49,660 nucleotides of DNA from Endozoicomonas numazuensis (GCF_000722635.1 NZ_JOKH01000010.1:126943-176602); one strand, 5' to 3'. Numbered from the stretch's first letter, positions 21,243-29,406 are shown. Numbers and translations: made by a program. Notes: generated from the letters alone by a model not told the origin.

Positions 21243-23192
21243 CTGTTTCTGAACCGGCAGGCTGAACCAGAACAGGCTGCCTGTTTTAAGGCTCTTGAAT
21301 CCTATTTCCCCTCCCATAAGCTCGATGAGTTGTCTTGAAATGCTCAAGCCTAGTCCAGAACCTCCGTGTTCTCTGGATACAGATGGGGCACCTTGGGTAA
21401 ACGACTCAAAGAGTTTATTTTCTATTTCTCCCGCTATTCCCGGCCCGGTGTCTTCGATCTCAAACTGCAGAGTTTGTCGTTGCGTGTGATTTATATCCGT
21501 ATTGAACCTGACTCTCAGCTGAACGGTGCCAGAGTGGGTGAATTTTATGGCATTACTGATCAGGTTGATGAGTACCTGCCTTAATCTCGATGGATCTCCC
21601 CATGCTTTATCTGGCACGCGCTCATCAAAGAAATCAATAAATTCAAGGTGCTTCTGATTGGCAAGTGGCGTAAAGATCTCGATGACTTTAGTGGCAACTT
21701 CTCTTGGAGAGTACTCCATGTGTTCAATGTGCAGTTTGCCTGATCGAATTTTTGAGTGGTCCAGTATGTCGTTCAAGATCTGTAGAAGAGCATTGCCGGA
21801 GTACTGGATAGTGGCGATATGATCGAGTTGAGACTTGTTGAGCCCGGTCTCTGAAAGCAGGTCAACGACACCCATTATGCCATTCAGAGGGGTTCTGATT
21901 TCATGGCTGACTTTTGCCAGTAATTCATTCTTGGCTTTGATTTCGGTTCTGGCTACCAGAGCTGCTTGTCTGATTCGTTCCTGCTGCTTGTTATAAAGGT
22001 GGAGACGATATGCCATGCCCATTAACAGTATGATGCACTGAGCAGCAAAGGCAATTTTGAGGCCGTAGGTTGAGCTGGAGTAGTTATGAGAGATCCCGAG
22101 GTTTGCAACAGTGACAAAAAGAATGGCTGAAACAAAAAGTGTCCAGGCAGCGATGAAGATATAAGCAGGTTTGTACTTTTGAAAGGCTCGGGTTATTGCC
22201 TGGGCCAGTATCCATACAACCATTATGGATTCGACGACAATGATTGAAAATGAAGCGATCACATAAGGAAGCCACGGGGAGGAAATTAAAGCAAAAATGG
22301 CATAACCAATGAACAGGCGGTTCACCAGGTCTGCTTTTGGAAAGGCCTTCTTCAGGTGTAGATAGGAGCGAGCGAAAAGGGTAATAAAGATCCCGGCCAG
22401 GCATTGAAAAACCACCACAGAGATCTCTTGGAATTCCAGGGCATTGGGCCAGAGCGAAAAGCCACTGCCATCCAGAGACATAATGGCCAGTGTAACGCTG
22501 GCGACCTGCAAGAAATAATACAGAAACAGCCGCTGCTTAAAAATTAATGTGGCAGAAATACCCACGAGAATAGCCATCAGGCAAATTCCGTAAAACAGCC
22601 CGTCTGCCCAGTATCTTTGTTCTGAAATCTCAATCAGGGTTTGAGCGCTGGTCAGGTACAGAGGAATATGAAGAGAGCTGGAACTCTGTATGTCAATATA
22701 ATAGGTTTGCAACGAATGAGCTGGGACGGTAATCGGAAAAAGCAGTTGCTGGGTGTCCAGTGGGCGCTGCTCAAAGGGGAATCGGTCACCGCTCGATAGT
22801 GTCTGCCATTTATCGTTATCGTTTTTAAAGTGCAGTGAGACAAAGTCCAGCCGAGAAAAGCCAGACTCAACAAACAAGTCGATGGTTTTGTTGCTTTCAT
22901 TTCTTACATTGAATTTTAACCAGATACGATCATTGCTGTAGGCAAGGTTGATGTATTTCTCAGTAACGGGGCTAAATCGAATCAGGGGGTTGTCCACTAA
23001 AGTGTGGACATCCAGGTTCTTATCCTTGGTTCGAAATAATTCCAGATAAGGTGTCAGGTCTATAAACTCCAGACTACGGTCAGCTTTCACGGCTTTTATA
23101 GAGCCGTTAGCTGTTGCTCCTTCTATAAAAAGAGAAAGAAAGATACAGAAAAGAAAAGAGGTGACTATCCCTGGCTTGACTGCGGTCATCAT
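21237..23192 (-). CDS. Sensor histidine kinase with 7TMR-DISM sensor
   Basis: The 651-residue protein has a signal peptide (residues 1 to about 28), a periplasmic beta-rich 7TMR-DISM extracellular-2 type domain (about 35-180), seven membrane helices (about 190-400), a short linker helix and then a HisKA domain with the phosphoacceptor H430 in S-H-E-I-R-T-P-L-N-G. The HATPase module follows: L-I-S-N-A-I-K-F-T (N box), D-T-G-P-G-I-A (G1) and G-G-S-G-L-G-L-S-I (G2). It ends there, without the receiver or Hpt domain common in this class. No response regulator gene is adjacent, so it is an orphan kinase. The ligand is unknown; related sensors bind carbohydrates or respond to envelope cues. Confidence 0.92.
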   Translation of the reverse strand: MMTAVKPGIVTSFLFCIFLSLFIEGATANGSIKAVKADRSLEFIDLTPYLELFRTKDKNLDVHTLVDNPLIRFSPVTEKYINLAYSNDRIWLKFNVRNESNKTIDLFVESGFSRLDFVSLHFKNDNDKWQTLSSGDRFPFEQRPLDTQQLLFPITVPAHSLQTYYIDIQSSSSLHIPLYLTSAQTLIEISEQRYWADGLFYGICLMAILVGISATLIFKQRLFLYYFLQVASVTLAIMSLDGSGFSLWPNALEFQEISVVVFQCLAGIFITLFARSYLHLKKAFPKADLVNRLFIGYAIFALISSPWLPYVIASFSIIVVESIMVVWILAQAITRAFQKYKPAYIFIAAWTLFVSAILFVTVANLGISHNYSSSTYGLKIAFAAQCIILLMGMAYRLHLYNKQQERIRQAALVARTEIKAKNELLAKVSHEIRTPLNGIMGVVDLLSETGLNKSQLDHIATIQYSGNALLQILNDILDHSKIRSGKLHIEHMEYSPREVATKVIEIFTPLANQKHLEFIDFFDERVPDKAWGDPSRLRQVLINLISNAIKFTHSGTVQLRVRFNTDINHTQRQTLQFEIEDTGPGIAGEIENKLFESFTQGAPSVSREHGGSGLGLSISRQLIELMGGEIGFKSLKTGSLFWFSLPVQKQS

Positions 23193-23355
23193 GGTGCCTG
23201 TAAAAAAGTATCCATCCTGCTTTGTCGAAAATCATCCTTCATTACTGAAACTGAAGAGATAATACTCTGGAACTAGCCCTGTTTGTCCATTCAGGATTGA
23301 TCTATACGACATTATTAAAGTAATTGTCCGGCAGGTGATCATTATGTCCCGCATG

Positions 23356-24267
23356 CTAGATAATTTCCAGTAACCTTGCTATATCATCACATTCGATCCA
23401 GTCAACACCGGCTTCGACCAGGCGTAAAGCTTCCAGTTCATGTTGAGATTCCCCAGTTCCTGAATAGCGTTTGTCTTCCGGGAACAGTGTGTATGCTCCA
23501 ACCAGCATGTTCCGGTCATGAAACGCTGTAACAGTGTCAGAGTCCAGTAGTTTGTATTCAGCGTCTACCACCGAAGATTGCACGAACTGCCCCACCAGGT
23601 TGTGCTTGAGGAGCATGTTTAGAAAGTTATCGGAAGCTGTTCGTTCAGAATGATTACTTTGCATCTCAGTCAAGTGGCTGAAACGGTTTAACCATTCACC
23701 TAATCCACCCAGCATGCTGCCGTCGTAGGCGAACCCACTGTGTATTTCAGGGCAGGCCTTCTCAAGGTAGTCCAGCATGAAAAAGTCAAAAGAGGTGACG
23801 ATTACTCGGTCCTGGGAGCCGGTTTTCTTTATAATTTCAGCAATATGAGTGCCGGTATGCCTTCGACTCCAGTCAGGAGCGTATGCTTTCATTTCTATAT
23901 TAATAAGAAAGTCGTCCGGTAGTTCCCAGATAACTTCTTCAAGCAATGTGATCTTATGCTCTCTGAGGTACTTGGCAGAGGTGCCATCACCGCGGTCAAC
24001 GGACTTTTGAATATTAAGTCTGGACACCTCATCCCATGTCATCTGGGTGATAAGGTTTTTTTCACCCGTCAGGCGCTCTGTGTCTTCATCATGAAAGACG
24101 ACAATCTTCTCATCCCTTGTCATGTAGACATCCAGTTCAACCCCATGAGCGCCAAGCTCTTTCGCCATTCTGAAGCCTGCGAGGGTGTTTTCCTGAAAAT
24201 GAGTCGGGGCTCCACGATGGCCCAGAATCAGCGGGGAGGATAGAGAGTTGAAGAATCCATTCATCAT
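23356..24267 (-). CDS. Glycerophosphodiester phosphodiesterase family protein
   Basis: The product (303 aa) has the GDPD TIM-barrel signature at its N-terminus: G-H-R-G-A with the catalytic histidine, E-N-T-L-A-G-F, E-L-D-V-Y-M-T-R-D and V-V-F-H-D-E-D-T-E-R-L-T-G. The family hydrolyses deacylated phospholipids to glycerol-3-phosphate and an alcohol. No signal peptide is visible, so it is more like cytosolic UgpQ than periplasmic GlpQ. It stands alone; no glp or ugp transport genes are nearby. Confidence 0.9.
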   Translation of the reverse strand: MMNGFFNSLSSPLILGHRGAPTHFQENTLAGFRMAKELGAHGVELDVYMTRDEKIVVFHDEDTERLTGEKNLITQMTWDEVSRLNIQKSVDRGDGTSAKYLREHKITLLEEVIWELPDDFLINIEMKAYAPDWSRRHTGTHIAEIIKKTGSQDRVIVTSFDFFMLDYLEKACPEIHSGFAYDGSMLGGLGEWLNRFSHLTEMQSNHSERTASDNFLNMLLKHNLVGQFVQSSVVDAEYKLLDSDTVTAFHDRNMLVGAYTLFPEDKRYSGTGESQHELEALRLVEAGVDWIECDDIARLLEII

Positions 24268-24765
24268 TGCAATCCTGAAGTCGAAAGGCGCGATGCTAGC
24301 GATTTTTATGAGGGCTTGCTTCCAAGAAGCTTTAATTTGTGAACTCAGTCACTGAAATTATTGCAGTGGGTTGTAAGGAGTCCTGTGTCATATCTCATTA
24401 CTCCCTGCAGGTGGAGTAGGTGTTCTTTTAAAGATGGACAATGTGAAAAAATTGTTTAGCTACTCTTGTCTTGACGTTGCGCAGGGGGCGATATTTTGCT
24501 TATCATCAAGGTCAGTTTATGTCACTGGCCTAATCACTGATTTCAGTGTTTTCTTTAAGGACACAATAATGAGTGTCTTTATTGGTGATGACAAAAAACA
24601 AGTAAAAAATAACGGAAGCTAGGTTATGGCTTGTTTAAGTGCGGATCTAAGGATCAAAATTATGATTCTAGGCTGGCGATAGCTGTACAGGGCTTTTATC
24701 AGTAAGGGAACTTTTAGGTGCAGAGCTATCTGGCCTTATTATGCCGTAATAAAGGATTTTAAAGT
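24268..24765. other. About 500 bp without a supported gene
   Basis: A 62-codon plus-strand frame (24434-24622) exists but has no good ribosome binding site and no recognisable protein features. A 17-codon sub-frame starting at ATG 24570 has aaggac in front of it and is also unconvincing. The region is AT-rich and probably carries promoters for the flanking genes. Confidence 0.4.
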
Positions 24766-25479
24766 ATGCCGAGACAAGCGCGCATTAATCTTGTTGGCAT
24801 TCCCCAGCATATTGTTCAGAAAGGACACAATCGACTCCCCTGTTTTTTTGATGACGAAGATTATGAGTTTTATCTAAAAAGTTTGAGAGCTGCATCTGAT
24901 CAATATCAGGTTGAAGTGCATGCTTATGTGCTGTTGCCCAATGCTATCCAAATCATAGCGACACCCAGAATAGACAAAGGTGTGTCGTCGATGATGCAGT
25001 CTTTGGGCCGGCGGTATGTGCAGTACGTTAATCATCGTTATAAGCGTTCTGGAACCCTTTGGGAAGGTCGCTTCAAATCCAGTCTGATCGATTCAGAAAA
25101 CTTTTTATTAACCTGTTATCGATACCTTGAATTAAGGCCATTACATTTAGGCTTAGTCGATGAGCTGAGTGAGTATCGATGGTCAAGTTACCATCATCAT
25201 TGTGGTAATGAGGTTTGCAGTTTGATTCAAGATCATCGGCTGTATCTTCAGCAAGGCGAAAACCGTGAAGAACGGTGTAATGCTTACAGTGAATCTTTCA
25301 GATATCGTTTTGACCGAAGGCTGCTGAATTATGTTGCAGAGACCGTCAATATGGGTCAGGTGCTAGGTGGTGATGCTTTCAAGGAAAAAATTGAAAAAGT
25401 CGCAAATCACAGAGTTAGACCCTTGAAGCGAGGGCGCCCTAGAAAGAAAAAAGCTGAGCTGGAAGAAGAGAGCTCTTGA
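24766..25479 (+). CDS. RAYT-like (REP-associated Y1 transposase) protein with altered HUH motif
   Basis: Residues 1-170 follow the RAYT/IS200-like Y1 transposase pattern closely: P-R-Q-A-R-I-N-L-V-G-I-P-Q-H-I-V-Q-K-G-H-N-R, a C-F-F-D-D-E-D-Y segment, V-H-A-Y-V-L-L-P-N, S-G-T-L-W-E-G-R-F-K-S-S and C-Y-R-Y-L-E-L-R-P. Relatives have N-H-V-H after the L-P/M-P/T pair; here it reads N-A-I-Q, so both metal-binding histidines are gone. The frame is otherwise intact at 237 residues, with the usual basic C-terminus (R-V-R-P-L-K-R-G-R-P-R-K-K-K). It is flanked by its own terminator. It may be a catalytically dead, possibly DNA-binding, derivative. Confidence 0.88.
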   Translation: MPRQARINLVGIPQHIVQKGHNRLPCFFDDEDYEFYLKSLRAASDQYQVEVHAYVLLPNAIQIIATPRIDKGVSSMMQSLGRRYVQYVNHRYKRSGTLWEGRFKSSLIDSENFLLTCYRYLELRPLHLGLVDELSEYRWSSYHHHCGNEVCSLIQDHRLYLQQGENREERCNAYSESFRYRFDRRLLNYVAETVNMGQVLGGDAFKEKIEKVANHRVRPLKRGRPRKKKAELEEESS

Positions 25480-25497
25480 TACAAGAGCTCTTGTTTT
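25466..25497 (+). terminator. Intrinsic terminator of the RAYT-like gene
   Basis: gagctcttg and caagagctc form a perfect 9-bp stem with a 3-nt loop, followed by ttgtttt. The left arm overlaps the stop codon of the RAYT-like gene. Confidence 0.75.
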
Positions 25498-25560
25498 GAA
25501 TGTTTAAAGACTTCTTTCTCAGCTATCAATGTCACTCGTTGTGCTTTCTCTTGTGACGGC

Positions 25561-26157
25561 TTAGTCCGCTGTATGGTAATAATCCCAACGGATACCCATA
25601 TTAACTCCGGCTGCCCTTAACTCAAGAATGACAGGCTGCTCTACCGCCGCTGTATTGATGTCCTCAACTTCCATCTTGCCTAAAACATTTTCCATGCCAT
25701 CAGGCTTTCTGAACAGCCCCCTGAATTCATCCGGGTTAGACAGATATTGAAGGACATGACCCAATTCATGCATCAGGCATACCTCTGGAGGAATAGTCCC
25801 ATAATGATCAATAGGGGCACGAGTTCCGCAACAGGCCCAGAAAGGTTTGCTTTCTTTCTTGTTGGGCACCCATGATTGTTGGGGGCGCTTTTTGACTTTA
25901 TCTACCACGTTCAGCGCATAGCCTGGATCCCACTCTACAGTGCCGACAAAAGCTGAGTCGGTGGGTTGCGTAGGATGTCGATATTTATCAACGAGGCCCG
26001 GGCCAACCTTAATGGTTATGATTTTGTTGTGATCCCTCAGGTCACTGATGATCTCCTTGGCAAGATTCGATTTCTCAAGAAACTTGCAGGCTTTGGAAAA
26101 GGCATCCAGTGCGTCTTTGCCTGATATTCCGTTGGCCGCCTGTATTCTAAAGGCCAT
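25561..26157 (-). CDS. Zinc metalloprotease-like protein (HELGH), candidate T6SS-linked effector
   Basis: The 198-residue product (ATG at 26157, agggag eight bases upstream; an upstream in-frame start at 26217 lacks support) has a zincin motif H-E-L-G-H-V-L-Q near residue 135. This is followed by N-T-A-A-V-E-Q-P-V-I-L-E-L-R-A-A-G and G-I-R-W-D-Y-Y-H, reminiscent of effector metallopeptidases related to M91 (NleD). There is no signal peptide. It is divergent from hcp and near vgrG, so delivery by the T6SS is plausible; no clear immunity gene is adjacent, which would fit a target in a eukaryotic host. Both points are inference. Confidence 0.65.
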   Translation of the reverse strand: MAFRIQAANGISGKDALDAFSKACKFLEKSNLAKEIISDLRDHNKIITIKVGPGLVDKYRHPTQPTDSAFVGTVEWDPGYALNVVDKVKKRPQQSWVPNKKESKPFWACCGTRAPIDHYGTIPPEVCLMHELGHVLQYLSNPDEFRGLFRKPDGMENVLGKMEVEDINTAAVEQPVILELRAAGVNMGIRWDYYHTAD

Positions 26158-26631
26158 GATTTGTTCTCCCTTTGCTCGATTGCTTGATTTTTTGGGAGCT
26201 GGCCCAGGTAACAACACAATATCTTGAGCAGCTGAGTTGTGAACAAAATTAATACAAAGGTCAGACTTAATCCAGAATATCGATCAGTACAAAAAAATTG
26301 GTGTCAGAGTCAAAAGCAGAGGACATATCTCACTGGATGTGAAATCTTCCCAGACAGCATTATGGCTGCTGGAGTGGGGAATAAGGTAAGGTTTCTCAGA
26401 ACGTTATCAAAAAAATTAAATAGTGTCAGAGTGGAATTTAAAAATGAAATTTTGGCTTTGCAGCAGAATTTTGTTTTGTTTTAATGCAGTCAGACAACAA
26501 CGAAGCCCTCAGCTGTTATGAAGCGCCCTCAGGGTTAACAAGAAACTCCAGAGGAATTCTTTGTTGGCTACGTTCTCAGCCAAGAATGCACTTAAGGCAT
26601 TTTACAACAACAATGAAAGAGGATTTCATCG
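26158..26631. promoter_or_regulatory. Region between the metalloprotease gene and hcp
   Basis: About 470 bp with no supported gene. An 81-codon plus-strand frame (26239-26484) has an irregular composition and no ribosome binding site. The region must hold the divergent promoters of the protease gene and of hcp. A tggctttgc string near 26453 resembles a sigma-54 box, but the element spacing is wrong. Confidence 0.4.
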
Positions 26632-27120
26632 ATGGCTATCTACATGAACTTCAACAGTAAGAAACCTGCAGGTAACGTTACTGCAAAAGGTTACGAAGAC
26701 TGGATTGAAGTCGACTCCTTCTCCTTTGGTGTTGGCCGAAGCATCACGATGGAAGCCGGTGCCATGTCTAACCGTGAGGCTGGTCGTCCATCACTGAGTG
26801 AAGTGTCCGTGACCAAATTGCTTGATGCTGCCTCTGGCGGATTGTTCAAGGAGTCTGTAACGGGTTCCGAAGGTACTACTGTACAGATTGATATCGTTCA
26901 AACCGGTACTAACACCGTACAAAAGTATGCCAGTTATACACTGGAAGACTGCATGGTTTCTTCATACAGCATCGGTGCATCAGCCGGTGGTGCTCCAACT
27001 GAAACCATCTCTCTGAGCTTTGCCAAGATCGTTGCTGATCTGAGCCATGCTGACAAGACTCACAAGAACAAGAAGAACCTCAAAGTGGGCTACGATCTGA
27101 CCACTGCTGAGCCTTTATAA
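26632..27120 (+). CDS. hcp: Hcp, T6SS inner tube protein
   Basis: Hcp hexamers stack into the tube ejected by the type VI secretion system. The 162-residue product matches the Hcp1 family: M-A-I-Y-M-N-F near the start, G-Y-E-D-W-I-E-V-D-S-F-S-F-G-V-G-R, S-E-V-S-V-T-K-L-L-D-A-A-S and a C-terminal I-S-L-S-F-A-K-I. The start has agagga nearby. It is a stand-alone transcription unit with its own terminator, apart from the main minus-strand tss cluster, and so can be highly expressed independently. Confidence 0.97.
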   Translation: MAIYMNFNSKKPAGNVTAKGYEDWIEVDSFSFGVGRSITMEAGAMSNREAGRPSLSEVSVTKLLDAASGGLFKESVTGSEGTTVQIDIVQTGTNTVQKYASYTLEDCMVSSYSIGASAGGAPTETISLSFAKIVADLSHADKTHKNKKNLKVGYDLTTAEPL

Positions 27121-27176
27121 TTCCTGTAGTCTTTATGACAGTCACCCTAATCAAGAAAGGTGGCATAGGAATCAGA

Positions 27177-27212
27177 AACGTGCAGGGCTGTATGGCCCTG
27201 CGCGTTTTTTTT
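27177..27212 (+). terminator. Strong intrinsic terminator of hcp
   Basis: gcagggc and ggccctgc form a stem extended by acg/cgc-like pairs, followed by eight T residues. The duplicated effector fragment begins only 9 bp further on. Confidence 0.88.
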
Positions 27213-27220
27213 GATGCTAA

Positions 27221-27533
27221 AGAATCTCAAAGGCAGCAGTTCCGGCAAGCTCACTGGCCTCCAAAGGGTGCTGGGCACGAAAGTAGTCTTTGGCGAACTG
27301 GGTTAGAAGTGTCTGGCATTGTTTATCGTCCCAGATGATCTGGGTGAGTTCCCAGGCTTTCCTGAACTGATCAGTCTCCACCTTTCGAGGGTCAAAGCCC
27401 AAGGCCTCGATCAGCTCTCGGTATTCACCTTCATGATAAGTCTGGTTGGCCTCTGATGGCCATTCATTGACCGAACCTTTGAAGGGGGTCTCGTGAAAGG
27501 CTTTAATGCGCCGCCACAAACGAAGGTGCGGCT
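27221..27533 (-). pseudogene. Duplicated internal fragment of the polymorphic effector gene (repeat copy A)
   Basis: This 313-bp stretch matches 29007-29319 without indels and with only about seven mismatches. On the minus strand it encodes L-W-R-R-I-K-A-F-H-E-T-P through A-G-T-A-A-F-E-I-L and then a stop, so it covers only an internal segment of the effector (the part before its hydrophobic helix) and lacks a start, N-terminus and toxin tip. It lies between the candidate immunity gene and the hcp terminator. It is best explained as debris of a tandem duplication or of recombination between effector alleles; it could serve as homology for cassette exchange. Confidence 0.85.
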
Positions 27534-27544
27534 AAGTTCTGTTA

Positions 27545-28075
27545 CTACAAAACAATGTCCTGGTAACCTATTTCTACTAATTTGCCATTAATTAATTTAA
27601 CGCCAATACCAAGCTCTGGTTCCCACTTTGCATCGAATACAAGCCCGATGTTCAGGTCGTTAGAATCAAACGACTCTATAACAACTACTTGTTTTAGATC
27701 TAGTAAGGTATCTAGCCCCTCTTTGTTGAAAATAAGTGGGGCCATTTTATCTGACTGTATTCCAAACTTGTCTCTATTTTCACTAATATTAGCTAAATAA
27801 TACTTAAACAGGTTGTCTTCTACATCAGGTATCAAGGAAGTCTTTATCGCTTCAAAGTTCTGAAAAGCTTTATACTGGCTATCCTCAAAATCTCCATCTT
27901 CATCCCCATCGATAACTAATGTGATGTCTCGATCTTTATTAAGGAAAGAAAGCGTATACGATCTCTTCCAGTAGAGGTCGTATACTATTCTGCCAAATAC
28001 ATTGTCATCAATTTCTATCATTTTCTTGACCTGATCTAAGTAACTATTGTAAGGCTTCCAGTCTTTTAGCTTCAC
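27545..28075 (-). CDS. Candidate immunity protein for the HNH-type toxin tip
   Basis: The product is a 176-residue acidic soluble protein with no signal peptide; its C-terminal half (G-L-V-F-D-A-K-W-E-P-E-L-G-I-G-V-K-L and G-K-L-V-E-I-G-Y-Q-D) resembles DUF6985-like immunity proteins. The GTG at 28075 has aggagg spaced five bases upstream; a TTG at 28078 is the alternative. It overlaps the 3' end of the toxin-tip frame by about 30 bp, the usual tight coupling of toxin and immunity genes. The partner toxin is now broken, so this would be an orphan immunity gene. Function is inferred from position. Confidence 0.65.
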   Translation of the reverse strand: MKLKDWKPYNSYLDQVKKMIEIDDNVFGRIVYDLYWKRSYTLSFLNKDRDITLVIDGDEDGDFEDSQYKAFQNFEAIKTSLIPDVEDNLFKYYLANISENRDKFGIQSDKMAPLIFNKEGLDTLLDLKQVVVIESFDSNDLNIGLVFDAKWEPELGIGVKLINGKLVEIGYQDIVL

Positions 28076-28490
28076 CAACTCCTCCTAAATGACCTAGCTT
28101 GCTATGAGGCTTTGAAGGCATAAGCTGCATAGTTCTCATATCCTCTACTTCATGGAAAGTCAAGTCCTGGCTTTTTCTCATCTGAGTGACTTCCTTTCGA
28201 GATACTCCCAGTTGTTGGGCTAATGCTTCATCTGCCATTTTAAAGTTAGCTTTCCTATCCGAAGATATCTTTCCAACTCTAACTTCATGAATCGTAATTG
28301 GAGATAAATCTGGGTAACCATTTTTATATTTGATTCCCTCATTGATATAGTCTGTTACCTCAGGTTTATTCGAATAGAAGAGAGATTCACCTCGCTGCCC
28401 AGACCAAGTGCCTGCAACTGGTGTCTGATTTATCCTTTCGTTATACGTGCTTAATTGTGGTAACTGGGGCCCATCGTCAGCAATTCCCGC
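28044..28490 (-). pseudogene. Detached C-terminal toxin tip, HNH/Endo VII-type nuclease
   Basis: The frame is open for 148 codons without a start of its own; the first ATG is internal at 28238. It begins with a linker (D-D-G-P-Q-L-P-Q-L), then P-V-A-G-T-W-S-G-Q-R-G-E-S, and ends with a nuclease-like core: L-T-F-H-E-V-E-D-M-R-T-M-Q-L-M-P, P-H-S-K-L-G-H-L-G-G. That spacing fits the LHH/WHH-type toxins of the HNH superfamily found at polymorphic toxin tips. It joins in frame to the upstream effector if the 197-bp element at 28478-28674 is removed. It is probably silent now. Confidence 0.75.
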
Positions 28491-28674
28491 TCAATTTAAT
28501 TGTATGTTTTTCAAGCTAATTAATGAGGATTCTATAGCCCTTGAAAACCGGGCATCTTCAAAGTTTGCATAAATTATGCACAAGTCTGAAGAAAAAAAGT
28601 CTGCGAACTCTAATGTTAAAAAACCTCTACAGCCCTTTAAAATAAAGGACTTTCTGTCTGAGCGGGAATTGCTG
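28478..28674. mobile_element. MITE-like insertion, 197 bp, inside the effector gene
   Basis: Perfect 16-bp terminal inverted repeats: cagcaattcccgctca at 28478-28493 and tgagcgggaattgctg at 28659-28674. They are flanked by the 9-bp direct repeat gcccatcgt at 28469-28477 and 28675-28683, a target-site duplication. The interior (165 bp) has no transposase; it holds one short frame (minus strand) of unknown origin ending at the left repeat. Removing the element plus one target copy restores the effector frame exactly (N-A-N-D-G-P joined to Q-L-P-Q-L). A 9-bp duplication fits several DDE families; the parent IS is not in the window. Confidence 0.85.
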
Positions 28675-29006
28675 GCCCATCGTTAGCGTTCATTGTAAAG
28701 TTTGGGGTAATATTTTCAGGAAGCTGATCGCTTGTTACTTTCTGATCAGTTTGCCTTATTCCTTTAGGCGGAGGCGAAGCCCTAACAGCAGGCCTATCAT
28801 CAACCGGAAGATCCTCAACCATATTCCCCGATGAACGACTGTGTATCGTCGTTTTTGGCGTGTATCGATCCACATCTGTCTTGAGTTTAGCTAGTTCTTT
28901 AAACCGTTCACCCAGCTGTTTCATCTGCCGGATCAGTCGTCCCTTGCTGGCCATTTGTACAGCGACTCCGGCACCGGCTGTTGCGAAAGTCAGTACTATT
29001 GTCAGT

Positions 29007-29319
29007 AGAATCTCAAAGGCAGCAGTTCCGGCAAGCTCACTGGCCTCCAAAGGGTGCTGGGCACGAAAGTAGTCTTTGGCGAACTGGGTTAGAAGTGTCT
29101 GGCATTGTTTATCGTCCCAGATGATCTGGGTGAGTTCCCAGGCTTCCCTGAACTGATCAGTCTCCACCTTTCGAGGGTCAAAGCCCAAGGCCTCGATCAG
29201 CTCTCGGTATTCACCTTCATGATAAGTCTGGTTGGCCTCTGCAAGCCATTCATGGACCGAACCTTCGAAGGGGGTCTCGTGAAAGGCTTTAATGCGCCGC
29301 CACAAACGAAGGTGTGGCG
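29007..29319. repeat. Direct repeat copy B (within the effector gene)
   Basis: This is the in-context copy of the 313-bp repeat that also occurs at 27221-27533, offset by 1786 bp, same orientation, no indels. The differences are clustered around the segment following T-P-F and S-V, where copy A reads K-G-S-V-N-E-W-P-S and copy B E-G-S-V-H-E-W-L-A, as well as one substitution near the R-E-A-W segment. Confidence 0.92.
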
Positions 29320-29406
29320 ATGTCACTTCGGCAACATCTTTTAGCCAGGTCAGAAAGGAAAGGCCACCTTCTTTAAGTCCTTTACCAAAGCTACTGGCAT
29401 GAGCGG

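Noticed and set aside
24434-24622. 62-codon frame between the GDPD gene and the RAYT-like gene
   Set aside because: No convincing ribosome binding site and no recognisable features; it could be chance in AT-rich DNA.
26453-26470. Possible sigma-54 promoter for hcp
   Set aside because: TGGC and TGC elements are present but too close together for the TGGC-N8-TGC spacing.
26239-26484. 81-codon plus-strand frame before hcp
   Set aside because: Irregular composition, no ribosome binding site, and it occupies the expected promoter region.
28491-28658. Reading frame inside the MITE-like element as an immunity-gene remnant
   Set aside because: A run of about 55 codons looks protein-like, but it lies entirely between the terminal repeats and begins in the repeat itself, so it is more simply part of the element.
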